Positions 11,402-24,133 are shown, counted from the first letter of the stretch. The stretch: DNA of 64,000 nt from Ophiosphaerella korrae (GCA_028456385.1 JALNQF010000052.1:62001-126000); one strand, 5' to 3'. Numbers and translations are program-made. The notes: generated by a model from the letters alone, not told the origin.

Positions 11402-13071
11402 ATGGCTTCCCGGCGGCTCGCTCTCAACCTGCAGCAGGGCATCCGCTCTCGCGCCGCCATCAATGCCGTCAAGGCACAGCGCCAATCGCCGCTGGCCAGA
11501 GGCCTGGCCACGCCCATCACCTACGGCTCCAAGACTGAGTCCACCACTCTCTCCAACGGCTTCACGGTACGCACGAAGCAGTAAGAGTACTCAGGGCTGC
11601 AATTGACCTCCCACCGCAGATCGCTACCGAGCACTCGCCATGGGCCCAGACATCGACCGTCGGTGTTTGGATTGATGCTGGAAGCCGCGCAGAGACCGAC
11701 AAGACCAACGGAACTGCCCACTTCCTTGAGCACCTTGCCTTCAAGGTATGACATCTAATACCGGAGATATCTGGGAGTGGAATCTAATGCCCAGACAGGG
11801 AACCCAGAAGCGCACACAGCAGCAATTAGAGCTTGAGATTGAGAACATGGGCGGACACTTGAACGCCTATACATCGGTATGTGCAGCCAATGGATAGCAG
11901 AGGCACGTGGCATAGATGTTGATGGAAATGACAGCGCGAGAACACCGTCTACTACGCCAAGGCCTTCAACAACGACGTCCCCGCGGCCGTCGATATCCTC
12001 TCCGATATTCTCCAGAATTCGAAGCTCGAGCCCCAAGCTATTGAGCGCGAGCGTGATGTCATTCTCCGCGAACAGGAGGAGGTAGACAAGCAACTCGAGG
12101 AGGTGGTTTTCGACCACCTACACGCCACTGCCTTTCAAGGTCAGCCCCTCGGACGCACTATCCTTGGCCCTAAGGAGAACATCCAGAGCATTCAGCGTAC
12201 CGATCTCGAGAACTACATCAAGACCAACTACACCGCCGATCGCATGGTTCTCGTTGGCGCTGGTGGTATCCCACATGAACAGTTAGTAGAACTTGCCGAG
12301 AAGCACTTCTCTAGTGTACCTTCGGAAGCTCAGGACTACTCTGCCAAGAGCGTCGTTGCCGAGCAGAAACAAACCCCAGACTTCATTGGCTCCGAGGTCA
12401 GGCTACGAGACGACACCATGTCAACTGCCAACATTGCCATTGCTGTGGAGGGTGTTAGCTGGAATGACCCTGATTATTTCACAGCACTAGTCACACAAGC
12501 CATCGTTGGCAACTGGGACCGTGCTATGGGTCAATCTGCGTACCTTGGAAGCAGGCTCAGCAACTTTGTCTCACAGCACGGCCTAGCCAACAGCTTCATG
12601 AGCTTCTCCACTAGCTACTCAGATACTGGGTAAGTCAGGTCACCCAGCGAATTATATATATTATGCTAACATGTTATCAGTCTCTGGGGTATCTACCTTA
12701 CCACATCCAACCTGACTCAGGTCGATGATCTTGTTCACTTCACCCTTCGCGAATGGTCCCGTCTTTCCATGAACGTCACTCCTGCTGAAGTCGAGCGCGC
12801 CAAGGCCCAACTGAAGGCCTCAATTCTGCTCGCCCTTGATGGTACCACCGCCGTTGCCGAGGATATCGGTCGCCAAATCATCACCACCGGCCGTAGGTTG
12901 TCACCCGAGGAAGTGGAGCGCGTTGTTGGCCAAATCACTGAAAAGGACGTTATGAACTTTGCGAAGACCAAGCTCTGGGACAGGGATATTGCCATCTCAG
13001 CTGTAGGCCAGATTGAGGGTCTGCTCGACTACAACCGTATCAGGGGCGACATGAGCAGATTGCTCTCATAA
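11402..13071 (+). CDS. MAS1: Mitochondrial processing peptidase beta subunit
   Basis: Catalytic subunit of the matrix protease that removes presequences from imported proteins (M16/pitrilysin family). Exons are 11402-11566, 11620-11745, 11799-11876, 11935-12629 and 12681-13071, with consistent phases, giving 484 residues, the usual length. The basic N-terminus is a presequence ([18 protein letters not shown]). The inverted zinc motif HFLEH is at residues 89-93. The distal Glu region follows ([19 protein letters not shown]), and the intact motif marks the beta (active) rather than alpha or complex III core subunit. [13 protein letters not shown] and [15 protein letters not shown] are typical. 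The C-terminal half is the second, inactive M16 repeat ([21 protein letters not shown]). Confidence 0.93.
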
Positions 13072-13622
13072 GAAGTTATAGAAGAGAGTTACCCTTTATT
13101 AAATTAAGAAGGCGAGGGGAGAAGAGAGCCAATGTGAGAGCGATGAGCGTTGCGGCAACTGTATTTTGTGTACACTTAGCTGAATCTAACAAACAAGATT
13201 TCCTTTACGCATTGGTTCGACTCGGGCTGTGTACATACGTATGTAGGAGTAGAGAAGTGGAACTGCTGCTACGCTTATTAATTGCTTGTTTTAGTGTGCT
13301 GGTAACTTTGATCAAAAGGTGCATATTCTTCAAAGGGGGGGTAAGAGGTGCTCCTTCCGCCCCCTCCGCCAAGGAATATTGTGGCGCATACATACGCACC
13401 ATAGAGATAGCACAAACTCAATCACATCTTTTATTTGCCATGTTTCTTCATTTTTAGCTTGGGCGCATATTGGTTCTGACTTTGTTGCAACTATTGGTTT
13501 ACGGTCTCGCTTCCCTCCTGCACCTCAATCATCATCGTTCACAGCATCGGAGGGAAGAATGACAATCAGATATCTTATCGCAGCCCCATGGCGTTGCGGC
13601 CTTACGCTGGCATCTAACAAGC
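13072..13622. other. Intergenic
   Basis: The 550 bp between the MPP-beta stop and the next gene hold short overlapping ORFs on both strands that look like noise. No further feature was seen. Confidence 0.4.
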
Positions 13623-15744
13623 ATGCCTTCAAGCATCCCTCTTGAGCCATGGCAGGACACGACGAATGCTGGGCATAGCGGTATCGATAAAAGTCGATCG
13701 AACACTCAGTTTGATAGACATAACCTAATTGCTGGATGGTTAGCCTCGTCAACACTGGGTGATACAGCACATAGCGTCATAAACATTGACCAAGATTCTC
13801 AGCCTGATTCGCATAGAAATGATCTCATCGCTGCTTTTCCAGGCTGGCCAGTGTCCCCGCAGAAGTTGAGAAGTCGACTTGTCCTTTGTGGTGATGTGGC
13901 ATTGCTGGCACTCCCGATTGGCTTCATAGGTTTGTATTCGTACTACAGTAAGGGTGTTCAAGTTCTGACAGTATACACCTAGTTCTTGCCGTGACTGCAT
14001 GGGGTCTCGATAAAGAGCTCGTTTCAACAGAGGGAAAATCATTTCAGCGTGGCATGCTATTCGGTCCAACTCTGTTCGCTTTAGCCTTTGCGGCGCTAGG
14101 TAGGCGAAGTATGAGAAATATAGCTCTGCGGAAAGCACAGCGTGGGGCAACCGTCGGCGTAAGTGAGATCGTCGCGAACTTCATTTAGACGAATAACTGG
14201 CTGACTAGTGATTGCGACAGGACCTTAAGATAATTCATGAAAGCCAAAGCCTTGTCAGTGCTACATGGCTATTCTTCTCACTAAAGACTTGTAATGCTCT
14301 TTCAATAATTCTGATCATGTTCTGGTGCCTCTCACCACTGGGCGGCCAAAGTTCGCTGAGACTGTTGTGGGAGTCGAATTCTACAGCAGTCCATCCGCTA
14401 TACTACTCCGACCAAGACGCCCCGAGCCAGTTTTTGGTCAAATCATATGTTACATTTACCCATCTTATTAATGCACTGGTAGCAACCAGTATTGCGAATG
14501 CAGAAACAATCCGGAATAGCTCCATAGACACATGGGGTCATCCTAAGATCCCGCGAGTGTTGGAACTAGAACGATCAAGTCAGAGGAACGAAACGCACAC
14601 ATCTTGGATAAATGTCAACACAAAGGCGAACACCAATTTTACTTCGTTGGTTGGTGTCGGCATCCTGGGTCTACAATCTAACACGATAGCAAACTTCACA
14701 ATCCCTTATGAGGAAAACGTAGTCCCGCAAACATGGCTCAATACCAAACTGATAGGTAGCGATGAAAAGCTTCGCGATGCGCTTTTCAATGCTACATTCA
14801 TCACTGCTGGGCCATCTGCGCACTATGTAAGCAGTTATTTCCTGGTCGGGACACGCAATGGAAACGGCACAATGGACAGCATTTTCTACGCTACAAAGGA
14901 CGTCGGTAGCAGTGTGTCGGTCTACCAGTGCTTGGTACATAGCTTGGTGGTAGAAGCCAATGTAGTTTGCGTTTCGGCAGCGTGTCGTGTGCATCAAGTA
15001 CGACGCTCGTCACAGCCCCGGCGAAATGTAACTGACGGAGGGAGTCCTTGGAATGTAATCCACGGGAAAAAAATTACGCAAGCTTTCTTTCGCCCTTTTC
15101 CTAGCATGGTTGGTATGGTTGCCGCCAACGGCACGCATCCAATCGACAACTATGTCTATGGAAATTCGTCACTTGATTACTTTCGGTCAGAGGGAACAGC
15201 CCATTATTAGCCAACAATACCTCCAGAGAAGATATCACAAAGACTCACGGAGATCTTCAATACATACTGGGACTCAAGCAGTTGGCTTCGCGCAGCATCT
15301 CGCAATAACCCATATGGACGCTTGTCGATGGATGAGAAAACCGGCAAGCTACTAGAAGAAATAAACATGAATCGGACAGAGGCCACGATCACACGTCAAT
15401 CTGCGGTTTACGAAGCTAGCACCCCATGGGTCATAACACTTCTGTTCAGTTCATTTGTCTTGCTCATCCTAGGTATGGCAAACGTGGTTGTTGCAACCTT
15501 TACAATTGTGCCAGATGTCTTTGGGTTTGTTTCTTCTATGACTCGCGGGAACCCATATGTTGAGATTCCAGAGGGCGGAACAACACTTGATGGTACCAGT
15601 CGTGCAAGACTTCTCAGAGACGTCAAGGTACAACTGGCTGATGTAAATCCGGAAAACAGTGTAGGATACGTGGCATTGAGAAGCATGGATACTAAGCGGG
15701 CAACTAGGGCCATTTCAGTAGGCAGGGGAAGACTGCACAGCTAA
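13623..15744 (+). pseudogene. Multi-pass membrane protein with in-frame TAG (nonsense or skipped by splicing)
   Basis: Function not recognised. It resembles large hypothetical membrane proteins common in Pleosporales. Exons are 13623-13929, 13983-14158 and 14221 onward. The first two junctions rebuild GFIVLAVTAWGLD and a smooth membrane segment. Membrane helices are visible near LVLCGDVALLALPIGFIVLAV, TLFALAFAALGR, ALSIILIMFWCLSPLGG and WVITLLFSSFVLLILGMANVVV. Between the last two lies a roughly 270-residue loop rich in N-glycosylation motifs. The frame is interrupted by TAG at 15208-15210 and then continues in the same frame to 15744 with plausible protein (IPPEKISQRLTEIFNTYW). The stop is therefore a nonsense change, or it is removed by an unrecognised intron ending at that TAG. 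A 57-nt in-frame candidate is 15154-15210, but its donor GTCTAT is weak. The final protein role is unknown. Confidence 0.6.
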
Positions 15745-15886
15745 TTCTTTAGCACCAAACGAGACAATGCCTAGAGAGTGAAAATGAGTATTGGGGCTGC
15801 CCCATTCAACATTGTTATTTTATCCTAGCAACAGTCTTCCGACATAGACACGAAATCCTCCAAACCTTCATGATACCAACCCTATT

Positions 15887-15904
15887 CCCCCCCCCCCCCC
15901 CCCC
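15887..15904. repeat. Poly-C run of 18
   Basis: Eighteen consecutive cytosines lie about 140 bp downstream of the membrane-protein frame. Such runs are length-unstable and prone to sequencing error. Confidence 0.85.
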
Positions 15905-16373
15905 AAACATGCCCAAAAAACCTTTCCTATCATCCTTCCAAACACATCCAACCATATGGCACATCTCGCACTAGCAAACCCCTCCACACTCAACACAGCC
16001 AACTCATCTTACATCCTACTAGTATCCAACACAACCCATCAACCAATCCACGGCGCCCCTCCACATAAAACACACACGCCGCATCAATCGGACCTACAAG
16101 TCATCTGCGCATCCCAATCTCCCCTCGCACGCGCAAAGAAAACCCTGTCCTCAGCTCACTTCACGATCGCCGGTGGCGCTAGCAATAAGTGCGTGCAGCA
16201 AGTGGGTCCGGCATGCGGTTTCGGAGCCATGCTTGTTTGGGGGCAGGCGGGTGGGCAGTTGGGTGCCGCGTCGAGGGCAAGGATTGTGTATCAGTAGGAA
16301 GGATGCAGGTGCGCGCTTAGTGGGGGTATATGTGGGCGAGATAGGGAGTAGGTAGGTGGTATGGTAGATTGGG

Positions 16374-16397
16374 ACGGGGCACGGGGCACGGGGCACG
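16374..16397. repeat. 7-bp tandem repeat, ACGGGGC x3
   Basis: Three exact ACGGGGC units at 16374-16394 are followed by a partial ACG. The G-runs could form a small G-rich structure. No gene context was seen. Confidence 0.7.
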
Positions 16398-17098
16398 ATA
16401 TGGGGGATTAAGTGATGAAAGGCTTTTTGGCAGGAGTTCTATGTATACTCTAGGCCGGGGACGCATTTCTAGCGGCCCGCGCGACAAAGTATTGCCTGAT
16501 ACGCAACACTAGAGACTTGAACGGCGTTCTTGAAGTGTGTGTGCGACCAGACGATTGGCGTCCATGCGAGCAAAGTAAAGAAAGAAACAAGGGGGGACCA
16601 CCGAATCCAACGCCGATTGCTCCTGACTATGCGCCGTCATAATGTATCAAAACAGGACCCGAAAGAACCGGAGAATGCTAGAAGAAGAATAAATGTGCTT
16701 GCCGTGGTATAAGCTTTGGGTAGAAGATGAGGATGATGACAATGGCTCGGCAAAGCCAAATTGATCTAAGAAGGAAGTTAGAATGTGCAGGGATGGGATG
16801 GTAAACGTGGTAAGACAGAAGGTCATGTACTGAAGTGAAGAAGAGCAGGAACGCCATGCAGCCGGTCCGGTACCATTATGCAGCGCTTGCGAGGTTGATG
16901 CGAGGATTGGTTGGTGTATACTGGAGAACGGCCTCAACGGGCGAGACAGTAAATGGTCATTATGGCTTCGTAATGGGGGTGGTTGATGCGGGTAGATTCG
17001 ATGATGAGATGGGGCTGCGGTGGGATGCCGACATGATGCACTCGGTAGGCCAAGGTAGCTTTGCTGGTGTTCGGCCTGAGCAGTGCGATGCCTAGTTG

Positions 17099-17740
17099 CT
17101 ATTTGATGGTGCGACCTTTGCCTTTTGCTTTCGCGACTTTGCCTGCGCCGCTTGAGGTGATCTTGCTTGTTTGCATGAGTTCGCCGATGTATCTTGAAAA
17201 CATGTTAGTTATGCATAGGCGCATGGCGATCGAGGGTTGCGACTTACGACTGAAGGAAACGGTTTCCGCCTTCAAGCTTTTCGTGCTCGTTCTTGACGAC
17301 CTCAACACGGTCGACAATCTCCATGAGACTGGCCTGGAGAGCCTTGGCTTGCCTGGGTAGGAGTTAGCCAGATGTTAGTATGATGGGGGATGGGCTACTG
17401 CTCACTCTATCAGCGCCTGGCGTGCGTCTTGGCCCATCTTCTCAATCTCCTCGCTGCTTCGTCGCGGGCTCATGGTCCTTGCATCGCCGTCATCGTACTC
17501 CTCCTCCTTGAGCTCGACATTGGGGCTGTCGCGTGGTATTATGATGGTGCCGGAGGATTTCCTGCTTCCCAGGCGCGGGCGGGGATGCAGCGTAGGATCA
17601 CTCTTGGGGTGGTCCTGTTCGCTGACGGAAGAACTGGACGAGGTTGTGGACATGTCGTCTGGGTAGGAGAGTCGACGGTCGACGGCGTGCTCAGCAGCTG
17701 GCGGGTAGGGTGTGATGGTGACTTGGGGATGGGTCGACAT
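17099..17740 (-). CDS. Short coiled-coil protein (SCOC/Slo1, DUF2205-like)
   Basis: Exons are 17740-17406, 17352-17248 and 17192-17099, giving 177 residues. The N-terminal 110 residues are disordered and rich in Ser, Pro and acidic residues (STTSSSSSVSEQDHPK, RRSSEEIEKMGQDARQ). The spliced C-terminal part is a heptad-patterned helix (ALQASLMEIVDRVEVVKNEH, then LEGGNRFLQSYIGELM) and a basic tail ending KAKGKGRTIK. The pattern of leucine/valine heptads followed by ENxxLxxYIxxLM matches the SCOC family, which binds Arl-type GTPases at the Golgi and affects autophagy in animals. The Golgi role is transferred by family only. Both introns restore the heptad register, which supports the model. Confidence 0.72.
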
Positions 17741-18540
17741 GACAGGCCAAATTAGAGCGGCGCTGTGTGCATGTAAAAGCTGGACAAGGAGTGTGTGTGT
17801 TGGACACTCGGCAGCAGGCAAGTGGGTTAGATCAAGTGGGCAGCCGCCAAGGCGATGGGGCGGTGGGTGATGTACAAAAGAGCCCCAGTGGGAGCACTAG
17901 GCCGGTTATATTTTCAAGGGTCCGGGTAGTGCAGCAAGAAAAAGCGGGTGCCCCTGCGTTGGCGAAGCCGGTGCAGTGTGGAAAGAAGCTGGGAGGAATG
18001 CGAGGAGAATATCAAGCATGCGCCGATGGCGCCGAGCCGACACTCCTCGTGGTGGTGGCGTCGAGAAGGTGAGACGATGGGTGGTTGTGACTTGTCTCCT
18101 CTAGCGGAGTAATAAAGAAGAGGCCTCTACTTCGGCGCAACCAGCCATGGCGAGCCTGGTTGCGAGCATGGCGATCGTCGCTCCAAGCCCAGGACCCAAC
18201 CGCGGACGGGCGATGGAGAGCAGTGAAAGACGTGTTTGCACAAAGCACGGCCAGCCGCCGGTGAGACGGGCAATTGGGCCTGCACAGCGACGGTGCACAG
18301 CGACGATAAGTCGCCTGCAGAGGGGCTCTGTGGGCTCTGTTCGCAGCAGCCAGCCCACCCAGCCAAACTACCCGCGGTATGGTGCTGATCCCTTACCACG
18401 ATGACGTCTTGGTGCCGCTTTTGCCGTCATGCAAGATCCGCTGGTACCCAGTCAGCTGCTGTCTCGTGACTCGTGACGGTGGCCGCCTTGCCCTCCCCAC
18501 TACAATATTGCATCGCAACCGCCTCAGTGTGCTATGCTTG

Positions 18541-18610
18541 CTGTCGACACCCATTCCTCTACCAATTCCTCTATCCCTTCCTCTACCCATCCCTCTACCC
18601 ATCCTGTCTG
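18541..18610. repeat. Degenerate pyrimidine-rich repeat (CCTCTACCCAT-like)
   Basis: About five imperfect units built on CC(A/T)TCCTCTACC follow each other, giving a strongly strand-asymmetric CT tract. It encodes only Arg/Gly low complexity on the minus strand. Confidence 0.55.
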
Positions 18611-19127
18611 CCTGTTCTGCACTCACTCCCGGGACTGCCCCTTTTGGTCCCTTCTCCAGCCTCCCTCACGCATCTGCTGTCCACGCGCCCACCCATCCCC
18701 GTCTCACGCCCATGGTTTGCACGCTGATCTCTCTGTTGCCTTCTCTTTTTCGGTGCGCCTGCCGCCACAAACATACATGATCGTCATAAGAGATGGGCCT
18801 GCAGCACGGACCTGCACCCTTGGCCCCGCCCCCCGGCTCACCGTTGGAGAGAACACAGCCGGCGCTGCTTAATTCAGTAAATCGCTTGAACGCTGGTCGC
18901 CTGTCTCCAACCTCTTTAGCATTGTGCCGGTGAGGCCAACAGTTTGACCCGTGCTGCCTCCAACAATGCCAATGCTGCCCGTGCAATCATCTCGTTCAGG
19001 GTGACGCTAATGACGATGCTTCTTGTTTGATCGCCGTGTAGTCATCCGGGCTTGCTCTGGGTCGACCATTCACCGTCCTGCCATTCGACAAGTTTCGTTG
19101 CCCGGGCCAAGACGACTTTTCATCGCT

Positions 19128-19153
19128 GTAACGAATCGCCGTAACGAATCGCC
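19128..19153. repeat. 13-bp tandem duplication
   Basis: GTAACGAATCGCC occurs twice, back to back and identical. No function is apparent. Confidence 0.7.
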
Positions 19154-22129
19154 GCCTACCTATTCACTGGAAGCCACTACTCCCGGTAACCCATGCTCCT
19201 CCATGGATCATGCCACGTTAAATGTCGCTCTTGCACGCCCGTTCGCCCTTGAGTGGACTGACGTCGATCGTCAAGGATCTAACGCACGCATCTTGTGCAT
19301 GAGAGCATTCTCATATGTTAGTGGTTGCCATCCACACACAGCATCCCAGATAGCCTAGCACCTTTCAACTTCCCGTCCTTCGCTGCTATATTTTGCTTTG
19401 ATCTACCGTTTCGCATCTACTTTGTGTGGCACAAGCCGTCAACCCAGTGTCGCGGAATGTCACCGCCTTTCTGCTCGACGACGATCGTTCAGAACGAGCT
19501 ATTGCAATCTACATTTTTGGAGACAATAGTGTCCTCTGATATGAAACTAATAACAAGGTAATGTCCGTTGGTAAAGTGCTGCTTAACTAGACTCGTGGAT
19601 TCTTGCCCAACACTGCGGACACTTCAACCGAACCAGGTCATTACACAAATGATATAATTACCAAACCATTCATGGTGACCCCGAGGATAGGGCCATTCAC
19701 ACGCTGTTGTGGACTACTGAGAGAGACGCAACTGCATCTCAAATAGTAGCCTTCCGATGCACGACGATTCCCTAGCGGTGTGAGCTCGGCGAAAGAGTAG
19801 ATATACATACGACCATCTTACAACTGCACCCGCATGCAGTGAGTCGAAGATAGACCTAATCCTCACGCGTAACCCGCGCCATGTGCCGCTCAAAGCATCT
19901 GGCGAATGGCTACTCGTGCTTGAAACGACAACGGACCGACGGAGCGCACATCATCTTGTCATTAGCCTCACAGCCGACTCAGCATGAATGTCTAGGGCAC
20001 GTCAAGTTTAGCACACGGAACATTTATGTACACAGTAATAGCTATCATTAATCCTTAATAATACTTTACTGAACTAGAGCTTTTTGAGAGGGGGTTGATG
20101 TCATACCCCTGCTGCGACAAATCGACGCAGTGAGAGCTATGTTGCTAGAGCTCTCTTCCGAGCGAATGACATCAATCTCGGGAGTCATCCAGCGAAGTCT
20201 GTGTTGCGCGTCTTTTCAATACTGGAGAATCATCTGGGGAAACACATTCCATTTACAGTAATTCCACCATGAGCGTACCCGATCCGAACAACGCACTCCC
20301 TGCACGCTGCACCAAGTCAATCCCCAATAACAAAGCCGGGCCAGAAGAAAAACATACTGACTAGTAAATAACTAAAACTTATCGTCTAGTCCACCCCGGC
20401 AAACGACTCTCCTCTTGCATCGGCTTACAAGCATTCTTGTTCAATTGCCGCGCGCCTTCACCTCACGTTAGAGCACTGACCGGCGTGTTCCGAAGTACCT
20501 GGTTCTTGAGCAATATCCAGCGTGTGTAATATTGGAATGTGGCAAGCGTGAGGGCCCGCTGCAGGGAGATAGGGCCGAAAAACAACTCTTTTCCCGGTGA
20601 ACATGATGTCAGGCTTGGCAGACACTTTTGGCATCCGTCGCTGTGGAGAACGGGACGCGTTTCAACAACGTCTTGGCAGGCGGAGGAGGCGGCGAACGAA
20701 TGGCATCATGTTCCTTGTTGCATGGGGCAGGTATTTGAGTTGAGAAAAGCCGAGCTGAGTTCGCGGACGTACAATGTAAACTCAACGGCCGTTCCTAAGG
20801 CAATATTGGTGATTACCCCATTATATCTGGTAGGGCCATTGAATGAACGTTGCAGTTTTTCCAACCGGAGCACAACAATCCTCAATCCGCCATCTACAAG
20901 ATTAAATTACCTATCCAGCAGTACCACCACCCCCTTCCACTCCCACCCTCCCAAACCCCATTCTCCACTCCCAAACATCCAGCTCTACACCGCGACTCCA
21001 AACAAGCATCACCATCCAAGTATTCCCACCACGAACCCCAACCAACCCCGCCACGCAACAAATGCCCACCTACGTACCCCACCATGCAACAATCCCATGC
21101 ACGCATGCGCGTCAAAATCCATAGCCCTACCCCACTTGAATCAGAAAATAAAACTTGCTAGGGGAAACGGGTGCGCGTGTGCCGAGTACATGTTGCAGGT
21201 TGTGCGGCACGTGGTACGGTACCCGAGGTACTAGGTTTACTTTTTGGGTATGGGTGATGCTTGGAGGTGAGAGTTTGGGAAAGGGTAGGTAGGTATTTGT
21301 GTCAGGAATTTCATGGTGAGGGCTGGTTTAGTGGAGGTTGCGGTACGGGTGTTTGGTTTTTATAGAGTTGTGGTATAAATTGAAATAGTCGTAATAGCAG
21401 GGTGGTGTTAGCGATTTTCTCGGAGGTTGTTGAATCACGGCCCGTATTTACCAAGGTAGTTTGTCTATTTTTCAAATTTTAAAAAAAAATTGAGTGGTTG
21501 CTGTTTTGTGTCGAATTTTTTTTAACGCGATGCAGATTTACTTGCTTAGTGGTGGGGCTACAACCGGGTGAATACGAGCTCCTTTGTATCTCAATCGTAG
21601 ATTTACTCGATTGAGCCCGTCGTGTAGATTTATGAGGATACTAGCTTAATTCCTTCCCAGCAGTGCTTATGAGTTTACAATTGACCAGGTTTCTTCGATC
21701 ACCAATATTCGAAATGCAAATGTTTCAACTCGAAAATTAACGATCGGTTAGTTCTAGCTAGGCCGAAAGACGTGTAAGCTTCGGTTTCATATCGCTTCCT
21801 AACAACGTTAGCGAACGCCAGCCTCGATATTATCAGCCTCATTGTGAATGCGCAGCCGGGTGCCCTAATATCTGGCAAAACTCTTAGGACTTTACAGGCT
21901 CACTTTGTGTTGATAGTGCCACCCTGAAACCTCCAGATTTTACTATGTCGTCACTTCCAACAAGGTTTCTTAGCGCTACTGGTAGGCCTGTGCTTAAGCT
22001 ACTAGACAAACATCAACAAAGTACCTAATGGCTGCAACCAGTCAATTGTAGTACAGTGACGCCATACCTCCTTTCCACTTTTTTTCGAGTGGCCCATTAG
22101 TGTTGTAGTAATAAAGCGTCTTTTCAACC

Positions 22130-24133
22130 ATGCTTGGCGTCTTTGAGCTTGCCCTGCACGTGCTGAACTCCTTTCATCCAAACGCACAAGGTACGCGATT
22201 GATCTGGAGTTCTTTACAAATTACACAAATTAATGATATGGAGTAAATTATATGAATGCTCTTCTGACGGTTTGCAGTTCCTTATGGTAATCAGATACCT
22301 ATCGCAGCCCAGTATGAACTCGTCAAAGGTAAGTACAATTCTAGAAATTCAAAGTCGAATAGTTGATCCAACATAACATTTGCAGGAACACCAACAACCA
22401 AATCTGCACAACTCCCTGACTATTTTGTGACTGACGACGGGCATTTTGCTGGTAAGAATAGGCCAGCCAATAAAGTACTATTGACATTATCTCACAGTTT
22501 TAGGTCCAACGCAAACTGGTGACGCGCCGTATCTAGCGCAAACAAACCTAGCACCATTCGCTGGTGTTTCTTACATCCCAAATACGCCTTTAGAGACACA
22601 GGTACCAATAGCAGGAAATATCAATAACACCAACATCTTCCAGCGTCTGGCTATACTCAGCCCGTATTTCCCTAACCCACGTGGCTTTGGCGTGAACGAG
22701 TATTCTATTCCCTCTGGCTCGAATGTAACATGGCTAAACATGATACATCGTCATGGGAGTCGATACCCAGAGTTCAATGGCGATGCAGCTGAACGCACTC
22801 TTGGCTTGAAAATAGCAGCAGCAGAAGGGAAGTTCACGGGTCACGGACCTGTGGAGTTTCTCAATGATTGGAAGTTCATGCTTGGGGCAGAAATCTTGGT
22901 ACCGAATGGCAAAGCAGAGCTGTTTCAATCCGGGACACTTCACTACTATGGGTATGGCCATCTATATCCGAATAATGGCAGCAAGATCATCGTACGGAGC
23001 ACAACACAGCGACGTATGTACGAATCGGCAGAGTATTTTCTTGCTGGCTTTTTCGGGTTGGGGTGGACACAGAATGCGACTTTGGAATTAGCTATCGAAT
23101 GGCCAGGCTTCAATAACACCATGGCTGGATACAAACAATGCAACCACACGAGCTGGGAAGTGGGAAGACTAGGTAATCATCTTAGGCTTAGGTGTATCGA
23201 ATCCTCTATTGACAAGGCACAGCATTGATGGAATGGGTTGGCGTGTATCTCCATGATGCACATGAGCGCATTCGAGGAAACATTACGGGCGACCTTGACT
23301 GGACTCTTAGCGATACATGTAAGATTTTACGCAAACGACCAGGCGATGATGCTCACAAGTGGTAGACAACGCACAAGCACTCTGTGCATACGAAACAGTT
23401 GCTCTTGGTTTCTCTCATTTCTGTGGCGTGTTCACCTTGGACGAGTGGGAAGGCTACGAATATGCGGTCGATATTGGCTTTTCTGCTGGTACAGGCTTCG
23501 GATCACCTGTTGGACGAGCAATCGGCGTTGGTAAGAAGACAGCGCCTCCCAATGTGATAAGTTTGACATGTCGCAGGTTATGTTCAAGAGGTCCTCGCCC
23601 GAATGCAACATCATGTCATTACCGACCCTATAGGCCAGATTAACACTACTCTCGACAATAACACCGTCACATTCCCCGTTGACCAGAACCTCAACCTCGA
23701 CTTCAGTCATGACTCCAATATCATTAGCGTTCTTGTCGCTTTCGGGCTCACGCAGTTCGCAGACAACCTCCCCACGTCACACATCAAAGAAGACCGAGAA
23801 TTCTTCATGTCCTATCTCGAGCCTTTCGCCGGCCGATTGGACATCGAAATCATCAAAGCGCCTGCGCCGGTAAATCCAGATCGGTCAGATAAGAAGGTAT
23901 ACCTCGATGGTGGCCCAATAAGCTACGTCCATTTTATCCTCAACCAGCGAACGATACCGCTTGGAAGAAGCCACAAGGATTGTGGGAACAGAGATGATGG
24001 CTGGTGTGAGATGAAGACATTCTTGAGCGTAATGGAGAAGCAGATTGAGCTTGCAGATTACGATCATGCGTGTTTTGGAGAGTATGACCCGCCTGCGTAT
24101 GGCGATATCAGCGATGGGCGGCCGATCAGGTAG
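22130..24133 (+). CDS. Histidine acid phosphatase (phytase-like), secreted
   Basis: Hydrolyses phosphomonoesters, possibly phytate, outside the cell. Seven exons: 22130-22190, 22278-22328, 22386-22451, 22504-23172, 23223-23318, 23366-23530 and 23577-24133; 554 residues with all phases consistent. The catalytic signature MIHRHGSRYP gives the nucleophilic His, and LDFSHDSNI holds the His-Asp proton donor. Other family marks are the late ALCAYETVALGFSHFCGVFT block with Cys residues, GYEYAVDIGFSAGTGFGSPVG, and several N-glycosylation sites. The N-terminus MLGVFELALHVLNSFHPNAQ is only a weak signal peptide, so the start is less certain than the rest. The short first three exons are supported by phase and by the smooth join VPYGNQIPIAAQYELVKGTP. 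Fungal relatives are annotated as 3-phytase or acid phosphatase; substrate is not decidable here. Confidence 0.87.

Larger units (their letters stand above)
15745..17098. other. Intergenic with simple repeats
   Basis: This 1.35-kb stretch holds an 18-base poly-C run (15887-15904), a 113-codon ORF at 15956-16297 with no recognisable protein character, and a 7-bp tandem repeat at 16374-16397. No supported gene was found. Confidence 0.45.
17741..22129. other. 4.4-kb gene-poor region
   Basis: Between the start of the coiled-coil gene and the phosphatase gene I find no ORF with convincing codon pattern, domain or splice logic. The longest, 231 codons at 20539-21234, begins at GTG and is dominated by His/Pro/Asn-rich low-complexity translation. 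The region contains a pyrimidine-rich degenerate repeat near 18541-18610, a 13-bp tandem duplication at 19128-19153 and AT-rich sequence from about 21380 to 21560. It could hold regulatory DNA, noncoding RNA or decayed elements. Confidence 0.45.

Noticed and set aside
15186..15210. GT...AG segment of 25 nt that would remove the TAG
   Set aside because: Too short for an intron and would break the frame.
15956..16297. 113-codon ORF
   Set aside because: No recognisable motif, next to simple repeats, unusual composition. Not supported as a gene.
20539..21234. 231-codon ORF starting at GTG
   Set aside because: Low-complexity His/Pro/Asn translation, no domain, no splice support. Likely chance in a GC/CT-skewed region.
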